Assembly: GCA_905205065.1 (NCBI GenBank)
Contig: CAJLCI010000001.1
Span: 124,001-188,000, forward strand
Length of the DNA: 64,000 nt
Source: an uncultured Eubacteriales bacterium
Lineage (GTDB): Bacteria; Bacillota; Clostridia; Oscillospirales; CAG-272
Direction: 5' to 3'
Shown in pieces: positions 8,594 to 18,150 of this stretch (the stretch's first letter is position 1; every line of letters begins with the position of its first letter). The notes under the pieces are model-generated. The model made no database searches and was not told the origin of the DNA. It saw only the letters and a list, made by a program, of their open reading frames with translations. Position numbers and translations under genes: made by a program.

Positions 8594-8736
8594 GTAAAAG
8601 TTTTGCACGTAAAGTTGTTCGGCTTTAATGGCATTCGGTTGTAAAAACGTTCTACTGTTAAGGCGCTTTGCTGTAATTATTTTCAGCTGTTAAGGCGTTC
8701 ACCCGTAAATATTTTCAGTTGTAAAAACGTATGCTT
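8594..8736. repeat. 16-bp tandem array, nine degenerate units
   Basis: Units start with gtaa/gtta at 8594, 8609, 8641, 8657, 8673, 8689, 8705 and 8721, with one divergent unit at 8625. Examples are gtaaaaacgttctact, gttaaggcgctttgct and gtaattattttcagct. The array follows the DUF1292 stop. Between 8737 and 9044 I see nothing further that I can support apart from the unresolved promoter of the 6S RNA. Confidence 0.85.
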
Positions 8737-9044
8737 TTAATAAGTTTGACTTTACAAGCGCCAGATACTGCATTTTTCAGTGTGAGTTTATTTTCCCACT
8801 GAAACGCAAAGAAACTAATACGCCAGTAATACTCCAGGTATAATTACAATCGTTTATAAGATCCGATCCGTGTCTTGCAAACTTGTCGAAGCGTTACTTA
8901 AATTTAAATCAAATTTAATTCTTAACAAACTTTTGAGAATAATCTTCATAACTACAGCAATAATATTAATCAGAACAAGAAGGTCAGAAAGCAATCTTAG
9001 GATCAGCCCGTAATTTCAGGCTACAGAAATTCTGTGGTTTGTAT

Positions 9045-9238
9045 ATCCTGCTTCGTTCGTGATATTTCAGTTAATTAAACCCACAATTATTAAAAGGAGT
9101 CCAATTACAGTTAAGGGATACAGACCTCCCCGGCTGCCCTGAGTTTGAGCCGCTATACGCGTCTCACCACGGCATACCGGGAAGTTGGGAGTACAAATTG
9201 GCAGTGGAGGACACCTACCTTGCGAGAGCAGGGTTTTT
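9045..9238 (+). ncRNA. ssrS: 6S RNA (SsrS), RNA polymerase regulator
   Basis: About 190 nt. The ends pair (cctgct 9047-9052 with agcagg 9227-9232). The interior has the family marks: aaggagtcc, a ccctgag...gagccgctatacg segment, and the 3' gtggaggacacctaccttgc strand. A ccttgc/gcaggg hairpin with GAGA loop followed by TTTTT ends the transcript (9218-9238). 6S RNA mimics an open promoter and sequesters the housekeeping RNA polymerase in stationary phase. Recognition rests on remembered family motifs and the long bulged-rod architecture, not on a covariance search. Confidence 0.75.
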
Positions 9239-9409
9239 AATTGCTGAATACACGGCGAAGCGGGTTTTTTTATTTTCCATGAATATTTCCGAACTGTTGT
9301 GCATAATATGAAACAAGACCATTTTTTATACAGCAGCTCCGCAACTTACACAGCTTATACTCATCTGCAGTTGCTTTTAGTTATACTTATAGTAAAAGGA
9401 GAATTCAAA

Positions 9410-11161
9410 ATGGAAACAAAAAAAACGAGCGCAGTGGTAATTCCGCAAGACAATCCTGATTCCGGAATTTCGAGTGTATTTTCCCAATCTGACAGAAGAG
9501 ATTGCAGACTTGTCACCGTATGCACAGTTAAGGATGAAAAGGAAGTCAGCGCCGAGATCTCTCTGCCGGATTACTATTCAAATGCAGAAAAAATACTTTT
9601 TGCGACTGCCGCCCCGTCAATAAACGACAAATATGCAGAGGGTGATAAAATTACATACAGCGGCAGCGTTACCTTCACAGTATACTTTATAACATCAGAA
9701 AACGAGCTAAAATGCATTAGTTTTGACGGAAGCTTTGACGGAGATCCGACAGTCTGCACGCAGGAAAAAGGCGAAGAGGACACCACATACACAGTAAATA
9801 TCTTTCCGATATGCGGTTCTGTATCATACAGGCTGATAGGCCCGAGAAGAATAAGCGCAAAATGCAGGGTAGCCTCCGATATATGCGTAACAGCTGAAAG
9901 AATATTTGAACCCGATATTTCCGGAGAGGGTGAATATGATACAGCCGTAACGCTTCAAAGAAAAAGCGATTCAGTAAGAACAATTTCCGAAACAAGCTTT
10001 TTTGAAGAAGATCTGAGATTCAGCGATGATATTGAAATTGAAAGCTCACTTCCACCGATTGCCGATATTATTTCATGCAGTATTTCTATAATTCCGGAGG
10101 AGTGCAAGCAAAACGATGACACAATACAACTACGCGGATCGGTTATAGCGAACTGTCTTTGCATATCGGATACCGGCGAAATCATGTCAATTCAAAAGAA
10201 GCTACCGATAGCGGAAACATTTGACGCACCCGAAACTGCGTTGGATAGCGACGAAACAAGCTGCTGGGCTGATATTACGGTTGCCGCGGTTACAGCTGAA
10301 GCTGCAGAAAACAGCTTCGGTGAGAAAAAAATTATAGAGCTTGATTTCACATACTCCGTCGAGATATTCTGCGTAACTGAAACAAGCACAGAGCTAACCA
10401 GAGACATATATTCTACCGAATACAAAACCGACTCAGAATACAGAAAAGTTCCTATCTGCAAATTCAGCAGAATACTGACATCAAACTTTTCAATAAACGC
10501 CAGCACTCCGTTTGAAAGCACGGCGTCCGCATCCATCCAGACATCAGAGCAAAAATCCGGAGACAACGGAGAGGAGCCGGCACTTCTATTAACAGAAGCG
10601 CCGCGAATTCCTCATGCCCCATCGGTTCTTTATTCTAATGCCTCTATTAAAGAAATGTCATCTGCCTTCGATGAACAAAAGTGTCGGATAACAATATCAG
10701 GTACTGCAGAAATCTACATGATTATAAACGACAACGGAAATACGCGCGGAATTTGTTTTGAAACTCCGTTTAAAAACGAACTCGACGGGTACGGAATGAC
10801 AGGAAACATAATATCTTCCGCTTCCTGTGCCTGCCAGACCGTTCACGGACGTGCCGACACATCTACGGTATATGCAGACTTTGAAGTTATATTATACGTC
10901 ACGGCTTTCTCTGTATCAGACGAAGAAATAATTGATAAGGTAGCCCTTGATAAAGCATCAAAATTCGATCCGATGAGCCGTCCGCCGATTTTGATATACT
11001 ATCCTCACCGCGGAGAAAGTTTATGGGAAATAGCAAAGAAATACAGCACCACGGTAAACGCATTACGAGAGGTAAACCATATACAGGGAGATGTATCTCC
11101 GGATGACTCGGTAATGATTATCCCACGTCATTCGTCTCCGGGAAAGAATTCAAAGAAATAA
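9410..11161 (+). CDS. SipL-like DUF3794 (SPOCS) and LysM domain protein
   Basis: 583 aa from METKKTSAVV, which follows AAAAGGAG; a longer reading from 9299 has no ribosome site. The N-terminal region (about 50-170) shows the SPOCS/DUF3794 pattern SAEISLPDYYSNAEKILFA and GDKITYSGSVTFTVYF; further similar beta-rich segments follow (about 210-330 and 420-515). A C-terminal LysM domain (about 530-572) reads YYPHRGESLWEIAKKYSTTVNALREVN. This architecture matches SipL of Clostridioides difficile, which binds SpoIVA during spore-coat assembly in the mother cell. No signal peptide is visible, in keeping with that role. Confidence 0.85.
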   Translation: METKKTSAVVIPQDNPDSGISSVFSQSDRRDCRLVTVCTVKDEKEVSAEISLPDYYSNAEKILFATAAPSINDKYAEGDKITYSGSVTFTVYFITSENELKCISFDGSFDGDPTVCTQEKGEEDTTYTVNIFPICGSVSYRLIGPRRISAKCRVASDICVTAERIFEPDISGEGEYDTAVTLQRKSDSVRTISETSFFEEDLRFSDDIEIESSLPPIADIISCSISIIPEECKQNDDTIQLRGSVIANCLCISDTGEIMSIQKKLPIAETFDAPETALDSDETSCWADITVAAVTAEAAENSFGEKKIIELDFTYSVEIFCVTETSTELTRDIYSTEYKTDSEYRKVPICKFSRILTSNFSINASTPFESTASASIQTSEQKSGDNGEEPALLLTEAPRIPHAPSVLYSNASIKEMSSAFDEQKCRITISGTAEIYMIINDNGNTRGICFETPFKNELDGYGMTGNIISSASCACQTVHGRADTSTVYADFEVILYVTAFSVSDEEIIDKVALDKASKFDPMSRPPILIYYPHRGESLWEIAKKYSTTVNALREVNHIQGDVSPDDSVMIIPRHSSPGKNSKK

Positions 11162-11296
11162 AGCGGAATAACCTATGCTTAAAACTCTGATAACAGAAAT
11201 TCAATCCTGATTGAACATATTCTTAAAGCTAATAATCACAAAAAAAAATGAGGCCGGCACTGTACTCCGGCGGAAATAAAGATATTTTTTAGAACT

Positions 11297-11336
11297 ACGG
11301 TGTAGTTTCCTCACGGAACTACACCGTTTCTTTTTC
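11297..11336 (+). terminator. Terminator downstream of the SipL-like gene
   Basis: Perfect 11-bp stem acggtgtagtt (11297-11307) and aactacaccgt (11317-11327), followed by a T-rich tail. The rest of 11337-11652 shows no gene or clear repeat. Confidence 0.8.
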
Positions 11337-11652
11337 AATAGCAAGCGTTCTCCCCGCTTTTACTCACCTTTCACTTTTTGAATATATCTGTTGGCATGTT
11401 AGTCATTTTCTTGAGCTATTCATTGATAGCCATTACCGCATCCGATATACTATATAAACTATGTATATTTAGACCGTATTGCCTTTCTTCATTTGACCAT
11501 CTAAATCTCCATTCCTGATCTTATCCCGCTTACCTTTTAAATTCTCTGCTGAGATACTTTTTCTTTCCCTCGACATTATAAAATTCCCTTATTATAGGCT
11601 TGAAACATATTTTGCTATTTTAAATATTTACTCTAATGGAATTTTATCTAAA

Positions 11653-12717
11653 TCAGATCCTTAAATCATTTTTACCATATATACGTTTATTAAAGGCAGC
11701 TTTTATCAGATTCCATATCATACAGCTCCCAAAAGACAAAATATAAACACATACTATACGAATAATATATCTTATTCCAATATCGCTTATGCCGAAAAGC
11801 TCCATTCGATAGTTTATCCGAGCTATCGCAAGGCAATGACACAGATAAACAAGATACGTAGCGCGATCGGCGGAGGCAATGAAGTGCGGCATATTCTTCG
11901 TATTACGAGAAATAAAATCAAAGAAATACAATGTGAATAATATAGCCCCTATACAATATACTGTATGGTAAATTTCAGCTGCTGCATAACCTATGCGAGA
12001 AATAAAAACATAAGATAACACATCAATAATAGCAAGTACTATAAAGCCCAAAGTAACAGGCACTCCCAATCGCTTTATACGTGACATAAATGATGTATAG
12101 TGCTTACCAACGACACAACCAAAAACAAAATAGAATAAATAAGAAGTAAACACACGATCAATATATATAAAATTCTCACATATCCCACTTACACGTAAAA
12201 GCGGAACAAGTCCGCGCCATAGGATAAGCATTAGTACAAAAGAAGCAACAAGAAGTGGAATCGTTTTAACTTTCTCTAAAAGCTTTATAAACAATGGCGC
12301 AAGAAGATAAAACTGCGTGATAATAATCACAAAATAAAATGGGCTCACAAGATCTCCAACAAGGACATAGCGGAAAAAGTCACTGAACCGGAATGGAAAA
12401 TATCCTATGCTAACATAATAGCAATAATATATGAGCACCCAAAGAATATATGGTAAAATTATGCTCTTTACACGCTTACACCAAAAAGCAACTGTATCAA
12501 AAGGTTCTCTCATATTCAAAAAAAGCTTCACCCCAGATAGAAAAATAAATCCCTGAACTACAAAAGCGGAAAGTCGCCATGGTATCATTACAGCAAAATA
12601 CTGAAGAGACGAGCGTTCAAGAGTCGTGACAGGCTCGCTCGACACATGGATAAATACGACAAGCACACAGTAAAACAGATTCATATATGATAATTCGGAA
12701 AGTCTTTTTTGTTTCAT
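11653..12717 (-). CDS. Acyltransferase family 3 membrane protein
   Basis: 354 aa with about ten hydrophobic segments. The opening YMNLFYCVLVVFIHVSSEP carries the early helix with a conserved-type His (FIH) of the OafA/NodX acyltransferase-3 fold; later segments are typical of the family (FFRYVLVGDLVSPFYFVIIITQFYLLAP). Members transfer acetyl or other acyl groups to surface polysaccharides or peptidoglycan precursors. Acceptor unknown. AGAGGTGG precedes the start. It reads as a single-gene unit. Confidence 0.75.
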   Translation of the reverse strand: MKQKRLSELSYMNLFYCVLVVFIHVSSEPVTTLERSSLQYFAVMIPWRLSAFVVQGFIFLSGVKLFLNMREPFDTVAFWCKRVKSIILPYILWVLIYYCYYVSIGYFPFRFSDFFRYVLVGDLVSPFYFVIIITQFYLLAPLFIKLLEKVKTIPLLVASFVLMLILWRGLVPLLRVSGICENFIYIDRVFTSYLFYFVFGCVVGKHYTSFMSRIKRLGVPVTLGFIVLAIIDVLSYVFISRIGYAAAEIYHTVYCIGAILFTLYFFDFISRNTKNMPHFIASADRATYLVYLCHCLAIARINYRMELFGISDIGIRYIIRIVCVYILSFGSCMIWNLIKAAFNKRIYGKNDLRI

Positions 12718-13035
12718 TTGTCCACCTCTTAAAGCGTTAGGACGAAAAATGTTTTAACATCTATCATCATAACAAAAAATTTTTATTTACACGGTATATT
12801 ATTGTCTTAATATCGATATGCTCTGATTTCTTACATATTTTAGGTATATCTCTCAACTAAAAGTATGTAGTTGAACCGAAAGAAGCAAATTACTCTCTAA
12901 TCTATCCTAATTTTAGTACATACTGATCACGGCTAAACTATCACTTCTGATGCCCAATGGTCAAAGTCACCTTATGTTACTGTTCACAACTATCCGTTAT
13001 TCATGTCTACCTGTTGCCCATTGTCGTCTACTGTT
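12718..13035. other. Intergenic, no feature recognised
   Basis: 318 bp between the acyltransferase start and the amidase stop, both on the minus strand. AT-rich without a clear ORF, hairpin or repeat; any acyltransferase promoter here is not clear enough to mark. Confidence 0.5.
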
Positions 13036-13989
13036 CTATGTGGCATTTTCGATAGCTTCCAAAGCATTCATAATTCCATCTGCAACCGTCTGCATAAGCT
13101 TTCTTCGTTCAGTCGTGCTGATAAGCCTCGCAGCGTCTTCTGCATTCGTTGCAAAGCCGGTTTCAAACAGCACCGACGGAACAGACGTATATTTAGTCAC
13201 AATAAACGCCTCATCCCAACTATCCTCCCATGTATAAAGCGTTTCAAAAGGATAGGCACTTTTTACAGCGTCTATTATGGTGTCAAAGAAAATTTTAGAA
13301 ACGGAAGAACTTTCATTTTCCGCGCAGTAATCAATTTCAAAACCGGAATAATCTGGATTGTTTTCCATTGCATTTACATGAATTGAGATAAAAAAATCAA
13401 CCGCGTTTATCTTTGAAAGATAATTTGCGTAAATCGTTCTCTCGTACGCACTGAAAATATTGTTATCAACACATTTATCTATATTGTATTCAATATCGTA
13501 ATAATCTGCAAACGCCGTCAGCTCAGTCAATGACGGAAAGCTCTTTCCGTCATGAAGCATAATCACATTCACACCGTACCCTTCAAGAATACTTCGAAGC
13601 TCTTCCGCCATAGTCAGAGTTAGCTCCTTTTCGGTAAAATCTCCGATTAAATCCGAAGAACATCCTTCATCGGTAAAACCGTGTCCCGGATCTACGATAA
13701 CAGTATACACGCTGCGAACGGACGGATCATCATCTATGGATTCAGTTGAACCGACAGTCTCAAAAGCATCCGGCTTAGAAGTTGTTCTTTCATCAGTCTG
13801 AATACCCGCATTTGTCACCGCCGGCATGCTATCAGTATCTCCGGAATTCGCCTCTTCGGTCTGTGCCAATGCGGGCAAGCCATGCTGAGAAAATATCGAC
13901 ATAATTCTTCCTATCAAAACCGTAAACAAAGTTACTCCGGCGATAACTAAAATAGCTGCAATCAATATTATAATTATTTTTCGACTCAT
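13036..13989 (-). CDS. N-acetylmuramoyl-L-alanine amidase (Amidase_3)
   Basis: 317 aa. Residues 1-30 form an N-terminal membrane anchor or signal (IIIILIAAILVIAGVTLFTVLI). A low-complexity linker of about 60 residues follows, then the zinc amidase domain: VDPGHG with the first ligand (H103), FTEKELTLTMAEEL with the Glu ligand near 120, and FISIHVNAM with the second His near 207. The C-terminal SVLFETGFATNAEDA supplies the catalytic Glu. It cleaves the bond between MurNAc and L-Ala in peptidoglycan outside the membrane. Cell-separation or sporulation roles are both possible. Confidence 0.9.
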   Translation of the reverse strand: MSRKIIIILIAAILVIAGVTLFTVLIGRIMSIFSQHGLPALAQTEEANSGDTDSMPAVTNAGIQTDERTTSKPDAFETVGSTESIDDDPSVRSVYTVIVDPGHGFTDEGCSSDLIGDFTEKELTLTMAEELRSILEGYGVNVIMLHDGKSFPSLTELTAFADYYDIEYNIDKCVDNNIFSAYERTIYANYLSKINAVDFFISIHVNAMENNPDYSGFEIDYCAENESSSVSKIFFDTIIDAVKSAYPFETLYTWEDSWDEAFIVTKYTSVPSVLFETGFATNAEDAARLISTTERRKLMQTVADGIMNALEAIENAT

Positions 13990-14003
13990 AGTCTCTCACT
14001 TAC

Positions 14004-14888
14004 TTATTTTATTTCTATGATAAACTCAGCTCTCTTGATTTCTCCGGATTTAAGATGTATCATATCGCGCTTGGTTTCCAGCTTATCGATCACACTGTCG
14101 TACGCAGGAACACTCGTCCATGGTTCAATACACACAAAAGGCGCTTCGGTATATGGTTTATGCCAGAACCCGATATATTTCATATCCGGATAGCTTACAC
14201 ACACAGATTTTCCGCCGTTTTTGCTTTTGAGTGTCACCTCGCCTGAGGTTTCCGAAAGAAAAATGGCGTCATGATCAAACATATTGTGGCGCAGCGGAAT
14301 TATGTACCCGTTTTCCAAAGGAAAATCTTCATAATCAGGAAGTGTATAGCATGTTTCACTCATAGCAAGCTTTTTAACACCGTACGTAGGTTTTGAAAAT
14401 TCAAGTCTGTAATCTTCAAAACAATCTCCGGAATTCAGCGGAACATTAAATCCCGGATGCCCTCCAAGTGCAAAAATTAACTCGCCATTCCCAGAATTAT
14501 AGACCTCATAAACGGTCTTGAGTCTGCTGCCGTCAAGTATATAACTCACAACATAACGAAAATCAAAAGGATAGACAGCTTTTGTACTTTCATCCGAGAT
14601 AAGTTCAAACGAAAGCTCACCGGCTTCCCTCTTTATAAGTGAAAACTCACTGTCACGGGCAAATCCATGCAGATTCATTTCATACGTTTTTCCGTTATAC
14701 GTATATTTTCCTTCGGTAAGACGGCCGCATATCGGAAAAAGATTATACGAACGACCCGACCAGTATTCAGAATCGCCCTGCCATAAATATTCGCATCCAT
14801 CTGCTTTAGTTTTAATAGAATACAGCTCTGCACCTATGCTATTTATGACAACAGAAATTACATCGTTTTCTAATGTGTATAGTTTCAA
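14004..14888 (-). CDS. Aldose 1-epimerase family protein (LacX-like)
   Basis: 294 aa if begun at TTG 14886-14888, which gives MKLYTLEND and lies behind GAAAGGA at normal spacing. In-frame ATG codons farther upstream lack ribosome sites. The body follows the galactose mutarotase-like beta-sandwich pattern: GAELYSIKTKADGCEYLWQGDSEYW, LFPICGRL, NLHGFARDSEFSL (catalytic His region), ALGGHPGFNVP and GFWHKP...FVCIEPW. The family interconverts alpha and beta aldose anomers; LacX-type members have unconfirmed substrates. Cytoplasmic. It follows the amidase closely only at its 3' side, with 14 bp between them on the same strand, so the two may be co-transcribed. Confidence 0.8.
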   Translation of the reverse strand: MKLYTLENDVISVVINSIGAELYSIKTKADGCEYLWQGDSEYWSGRSYNLFPICGRLTEGKYTYNGKTYEMNLHGFARDSEFSLIKREAGELSFELISDESTKAVYPFDFRYVVSYILDGSRLKTVYEVYNSGNGELIFALGGHPGFNVPLNSGDCFEDYRLEFSKPTYGVKKLAMSETCYTLPDYEDFPLENGYIIPLRHNMFDHDAIFLSETSGEVTLKSKNGGKSVCVSYPDMKYIGFWHKPYTEAPFVCIEPWTSVPAYDSVIDKLETKRDMIHLKSGEIKRAEFIIEIK

Positions 14889-15297
14889 AATAATCAATCC
14901 TTTCATTATTTGTTTCAATATAGTAAAAACCTTAAGAAAATGTTTCGACGGATTACAACGTTCAAAACATAAAATGCGGCCGGCACCTGCAGATGTCAGC
15001 AAAGATAAATACTTCCATATTGTAAGAATTGTAAGAACATCAGAGTTTAGTTATTATAAAAGACACTTTCTGCATGCGACAAAATCTGTCATATATATTA
15101 ATTAACTGTCCGTACTTTGTCAGTATATCATACTTTTTTAATATATGCAATATTTTTTGTCTTATCCCAAATGAAATTATTTAAGGTATTTTGTTTTGAT
15201 TTATCTATAATTTGGACAAATCATTCTTCAGTACGTCAGACACAGAGTTAAAGACACTCATTATAAAATATATAATGAAAAAAATTATCTTATTTGG
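14889..15297. other. Intergenic region between divergent units, nothing recognised
   Basis: About 400 bp of AT-rich DNA between the aldose epimerase start (minus) and the pyr promoter (plus). No ORF, repeat or hairpin stands out. Confidence 0.5.
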
Positions 15298-15326
15298 TTG
15301 ACAAATAAAGAAAAATATGTTAAACT
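15298..15326 (+). promoter_or_regulatory. Promoter of the pyrR-uracil permease unit
   Basis: TTGACA (15298-15303), 17-bp spacer, TAAACT (15321-15326). Transcription would start near 15333, just before the attenuator. Confidence 0.75.
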
Positions 15327-15344
15327 TCTTAAAAACAGAATCTT

Positions 15345-15455
15345 TAACTGCGGTACAGAGAGACCGATAAGATTTTACAATAAATCAGACATGATATAAA
15401 AACGTCTGCATTCAAATTATCAAATCTTACAGTCCTCAAAGCTGTAAGATTTTTT
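15345..15455 (+). promoter_or_regulatory. PyrR-responsive transcription attenuator
   Basis: The leader holds a PyrR-binding loop candidate (gtacagagagacc, 15353-15365), an antiterminator strand taagattt (about 15368-15375) and an 11-bp terminator stem aaatcttacag/ctgtaagattt (15422-15432 and 15442-15452) with a T-tract. The antiterminator strand matches the right arm of the terminator, so it can pair with the left arm. Known PyrR systems bind the AGAGAGG-type loop when UMP is high and favour termination, so pyrR and the permease should be shut off by uridine nucleotides. Confidence 0.8.
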
Positions 15456-15559
15456 ATGTCATTGCGCGTCAGAAATGAAAACTAACTAAAAAACATACAA
15501 TCACAGATATGTATACCAAATCATAAAAGCAAAATTTATATGAGAGGATTCTATTTCGG

Positions 15560-16108
15560 ATGTCTGTATTAAAAGCAACCATAATGGACGAAGGAACGCT
15601 TCACAGAACTGTTAGACGAATTTCTTATGAAATTGTAGAAAAAAACAAGGGAACCGAAAACATCTGCCTTGTCGGAATTAAACGCCGCGGGGAAGTTCTT
15701 GCGCAGATGATTGCGAAAAATATAAAACAGACAGATGGAGCGGAAGTTCCGTGCGGCTCGCTCGATATCAGCCTTTACCGTGACGATTTAAACAGTATTT
15801 CAGAAAGTGAAGCTGATACTCCCGTAATTAGAAAATCATGCCTTCCGTTTGAAATTGTAAATAAAAACGTAATTATAGTCGATGATGTACTTTATACCGG
15901 AAGGACGGTAAGATCTGCAATAGACGCTGTTTTTACCATGGGCAGACCTAAGGCAATCCGTCTCGCAATTTTGATTGACAGGGGACACCGCGAGCTCCCG
16001 ATACGGGCGGATTATATCGGAAAAAGTATACCGACATCGGCAAGCGAACGGGTTTCGGTTATGCTGCCTCCTTATGATTCCGATACGGGAGTAGTTTTAT
16101 ACGGATAA
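15560..16108 (+). CDS. pyrR: PyrR bifunctional regulator / uracil phosphoribosyltransferase
   Basis: 182 aa, the family length. The PRPP-binding loop is NVIIVDDVLYTGRTVRSA (about 102-119), and IGIKRRG-like VGIKRRGEVLA and the C-terminal LIDRGHRELPIRADYIGK are PyrR signatures. PyrR binds pyr mRNA leaders and also has weak uracil phosphoribosyltransferase activity. The leader just upstream contains its own binding site. AGAGGA precedes the ATG. The uracil permease gene follows by 116 bp with no terminator between. Confidence 0.96.
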   Translation: MSVLKATIMDEGTLHRTVRRISYEIVEKNKGTENICLVGIKRRGEVLAQMIAKNIKQTDGAEVPCGSLDISLYRDDLNSISESEADTPVIRKSCLPFEIVNKNVIIVDDVLYTGRTVRSAIDAVFTMGRPKAIRLAILIDRGHRELPIRADYIGKSIPTSASERVSVMLPPYDSDTGVVLYG

Positions 16109-16224
16109 TAAACGTATCCGAGGTATCCAGTGCGTCAGCGGTTCGCAAACCGTCAGCGCGGTTTATAATGATATATAATACATATGTATTCTATATAAAA
16201 CATATAATTAACGGAGGATTATTT

Positions 16225-17559
16225 ATGGAAATAATCTATAAGGTAAATCAAAAACCAAAATTTGGACAGCTGATAATATTCGCTCTGCAGCAGCTGCTGG
16301 CAATTCTTGCGGCAACAATCGCCGTTCCCGCAATCGTCGGAAACGGTATGTCAACATCCGCGGCGTTGTTTGGCGCAGGTGCAGGAACGATTATCTATCT
16401 TCTTTTCACAAAATTTAAAAGTCCGGTGTTTTTAGGTTCTTCCTTTGCGTTTTTAGGTTCTATGTTTGCCGCCTTTGCGGGTGCGGTTTCGCTTGAAGTT
16501 GGATATGCGGGACTTATTATAGGAGCAGCATTTGCAGGCATTGTATATGTGGCAATTGCCGTTGTAGTCAAATTTGTAGGTGTAAAGTGGATAGACAAGC
16601 TTATGCCTGCGGTTGTAATCGGTCCTACTGTTGCAATTATAGGACTTTCACTTGCAGGAAACGCTGTCGGAGACTCTCTCAGCGTGTCATTGAACGCAGA
16701 CGGCGTATTCGAGATGAATTTACACTCCGCGCTCTGTCTCATCTGCGCGCTTGTAACTCTGATAACCGTAATGCTCTGCTCCGTTTACGGAAAGAAAATG
16801 GTAAAACTTATACCATTCATAATAGGTATCGCGGCAGGTTATATTCTTGCGACAGTTTTTACACTGATTGGAAATGCTCAGGGCATTGAAGCAATGCAGA
16901 TTATTGATTTTTCACGTTTTAAAAACATGCAGTGGTATCCTGACTTTACATTTGTTACAGCATTTAAAGGACTTAAAAGCATTACCCCGTCATATATCGG
17001 AACAGTAGCCGTCGCATATGTTCCTGTCGCATTTGTAGTTTTTGCCGAGCACATCGCAGATCATAAAAATCTCTCGTCAATTATTGAACAAAATCTTCTT
17101 GAAGAACCCGGTCTTTCAAGAACACTCCTCGGAGACGGAGTGGGCTCCATGGTAGGAGCATTCTTCGGCGGATGTCCTAATACCACATACGGCGAATCTG
17201 TAGGATGCGTAGCTATAACCGGAAACGCATCAGTAATAACTATTGCGGCAACAGCCATCTTGGCGATTATCGCATCATTTATCGCTCCGTTTATAACCCT
17301 TCTTGCTACAATACCGTCATGTGTCATGGGCGGTGTATGCATATCTCTGTATGGATTTATTGCAGTCAGCGGTCTTAAAATGATTCAAAAAGTCAATCTT
17401 GACGATAACCATAACCTCTTTGTAGTTTCGGTTATTCTTATTGCAGGCATCGGCGGTATGTCACTCAAATTCGGAGCTGTTACACTGACCGAAATTGCTA
17501 CAGCGTTAATACTCGGAATTGTAGTAAATCTTATTCTCTCCGGAAAAAAAGCAAACTGA
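16225..17559 (+). CDS. uraA: Uracil/xanthine permease, NCS2 family (UraA-like)
   Basis: 444 aa starting at the ATG behind ACGGAGG. The protein has about 12-14 membrane helices: FALQQLLAILAATIAVPAIVGNG is the family-typical first helix, FVVFAEHIADHKNLSSI carries the conserved substrate-site Glu in helix 8, and GCPNTTYGESVGC is the helix 10 NxTxxGE-type motif. It imports uracil with protons. Location behind pyrR and its attenuator supports uracil over xanthine as substrate. A longer in-frame reading from 16168 lacks a ribosome site. Confidence 0.93.
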   Translation: MEIIYKVNQKPKFGQLIIFALQQLLAILAATIAVPAIVGNGMSTSAALFGAGAGTIIYLLFTKFKSPVFLGSSFAFLGSMFAAFAGAVSLEVGYAGLIIGAAFAGIVYVAIAVVVKFVGVKWIDKLMPAVVIGPTVAIIGLSLAGNAVGDSLSVSLNADGVFEMNLHSALCLICALVTLITVMLCSVYGKKMVKLIPFIIGIAAGYILATVFTLIGNAQGIEAMQIIDFSRFKNMQWYPDFTFVTAFKGLKSITPSYIGTVAVAYVPVAFVVFAEHIADHKNLSSIIEQNLLEEPGLSRTLLGDGVGSMVGAFFGGCPNTTYGESVGCVAITGNASVITIAATAILAIIASFIAPFITLLATIPSCVMGGVCISLYGFIAVSGLKMIQKVNLDDNHNLFVVSVILIAGIGGMSLKFGAVTLTEIATALILGIVVNLILSGKKAN

Positions 17560-17673
17560 ACATAGATATAAAGGACTATAAAACCATAAAAACGAATACA
17601 ATTTTCGCACTGAAAAACGGCGGGTCTGACATAAAAGACCTATAGACTATGTACAAAAGGCATGGTAATTAAT

Positions 17674-18075
17674 ATGTGGGAAGAGATGTATGAGAAAGCA
17701 AAAGAGATTCAGGCAAGACGAAGAATATCGCCTTATATTGAAACAGGCTCCGCGGCATCCGTCATTATGACAGACAAGGGCAATATTTATCTCGGAATCA
17801 GTATTGACACGGGTACAGTAAACGGAATATGCTCTGAATTTAATGCTATCTCCAATATGATTACATATGGAGAAAGCAGGATAGTAAAAATGCTGACAAT
17901 TCTGCGTGACGGAGCAATAAGCACTCCATGCAACTCCTGCCTGGAATTTATCATGATGCTTAACAAGGACATTCAAAACATAGAAGTCCTTACCGATTAT
18001 AATCCTATAAGCACAATAAAGCTCAGCAAACTGTGTCCGGAATGGTGGCTAAGCAATTCATTTCTGAAATTTTAA
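17674..18075 (+). CDS. Cytidine-deaminase-like protein
   Basis: 133 aa. The zinc-site motifs are present in variant form: CSEFNAI in place of the usual CAE/HAE, with the catalytic Glu kept, and PCNSC for the two cysteine ligands. The order and about 35-residue spacing fit the cytidine/blasticidin-S deaminase fold. It lies about 115 bp after the uracil permease on the same strand, which suits pyrimidine salvage. The Ala-to-Ser change and the atypical flanking sequence leave the substrate open. An ATG 12 bp upstream (17662) is also possible; AAAAGG lies directly before that one. Confidence 0.7.
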   Translation: MWEEMYEKAKEIQARRRISPYIETGSAASVIMTDKGNIYLGISIDTGTVNGICSEFNAISNMITYGESRIVKMLTILRDGAISTPCNSCLEFIMMLNKDIQNIEVLTDYNPISTIKLSKLCPEWWLSNSFLKF

Positions 18076-18087
18076 TTACAATATAAA

Positions 18088-18126
18088 ACACCCGATAAGG
18101 AAAGCTTCCGCGTCGGGTGTATACTT
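18088..18126 (+). terminator. Terminator-like hairpin after the deaminase gene
   Basis: 8-bp stem acacccga (18088-18095) and tcgggtgt (18113-18120) with an inner ggaaagcttcc fold, followed by a weak T-rich tail. Confidence 0.55.
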
Positions 18127-18150
18127 TGTATAACGGGTAGAGTCATAAAA

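Noticed and set aside
9299..9409. N-terminal extension of the SipL-like protein
   Set aside because: No ribosome site before 9299; the ATG at 9410 follows AAAAGGAG and the extension would overlap the region just past the 6S RNA.
12950..13386. Plus-strand ORFs around 13.0-13.4 kb
   Set aside because: They are antisense to the amidase gene, with no family resemblance and no ribosome site.
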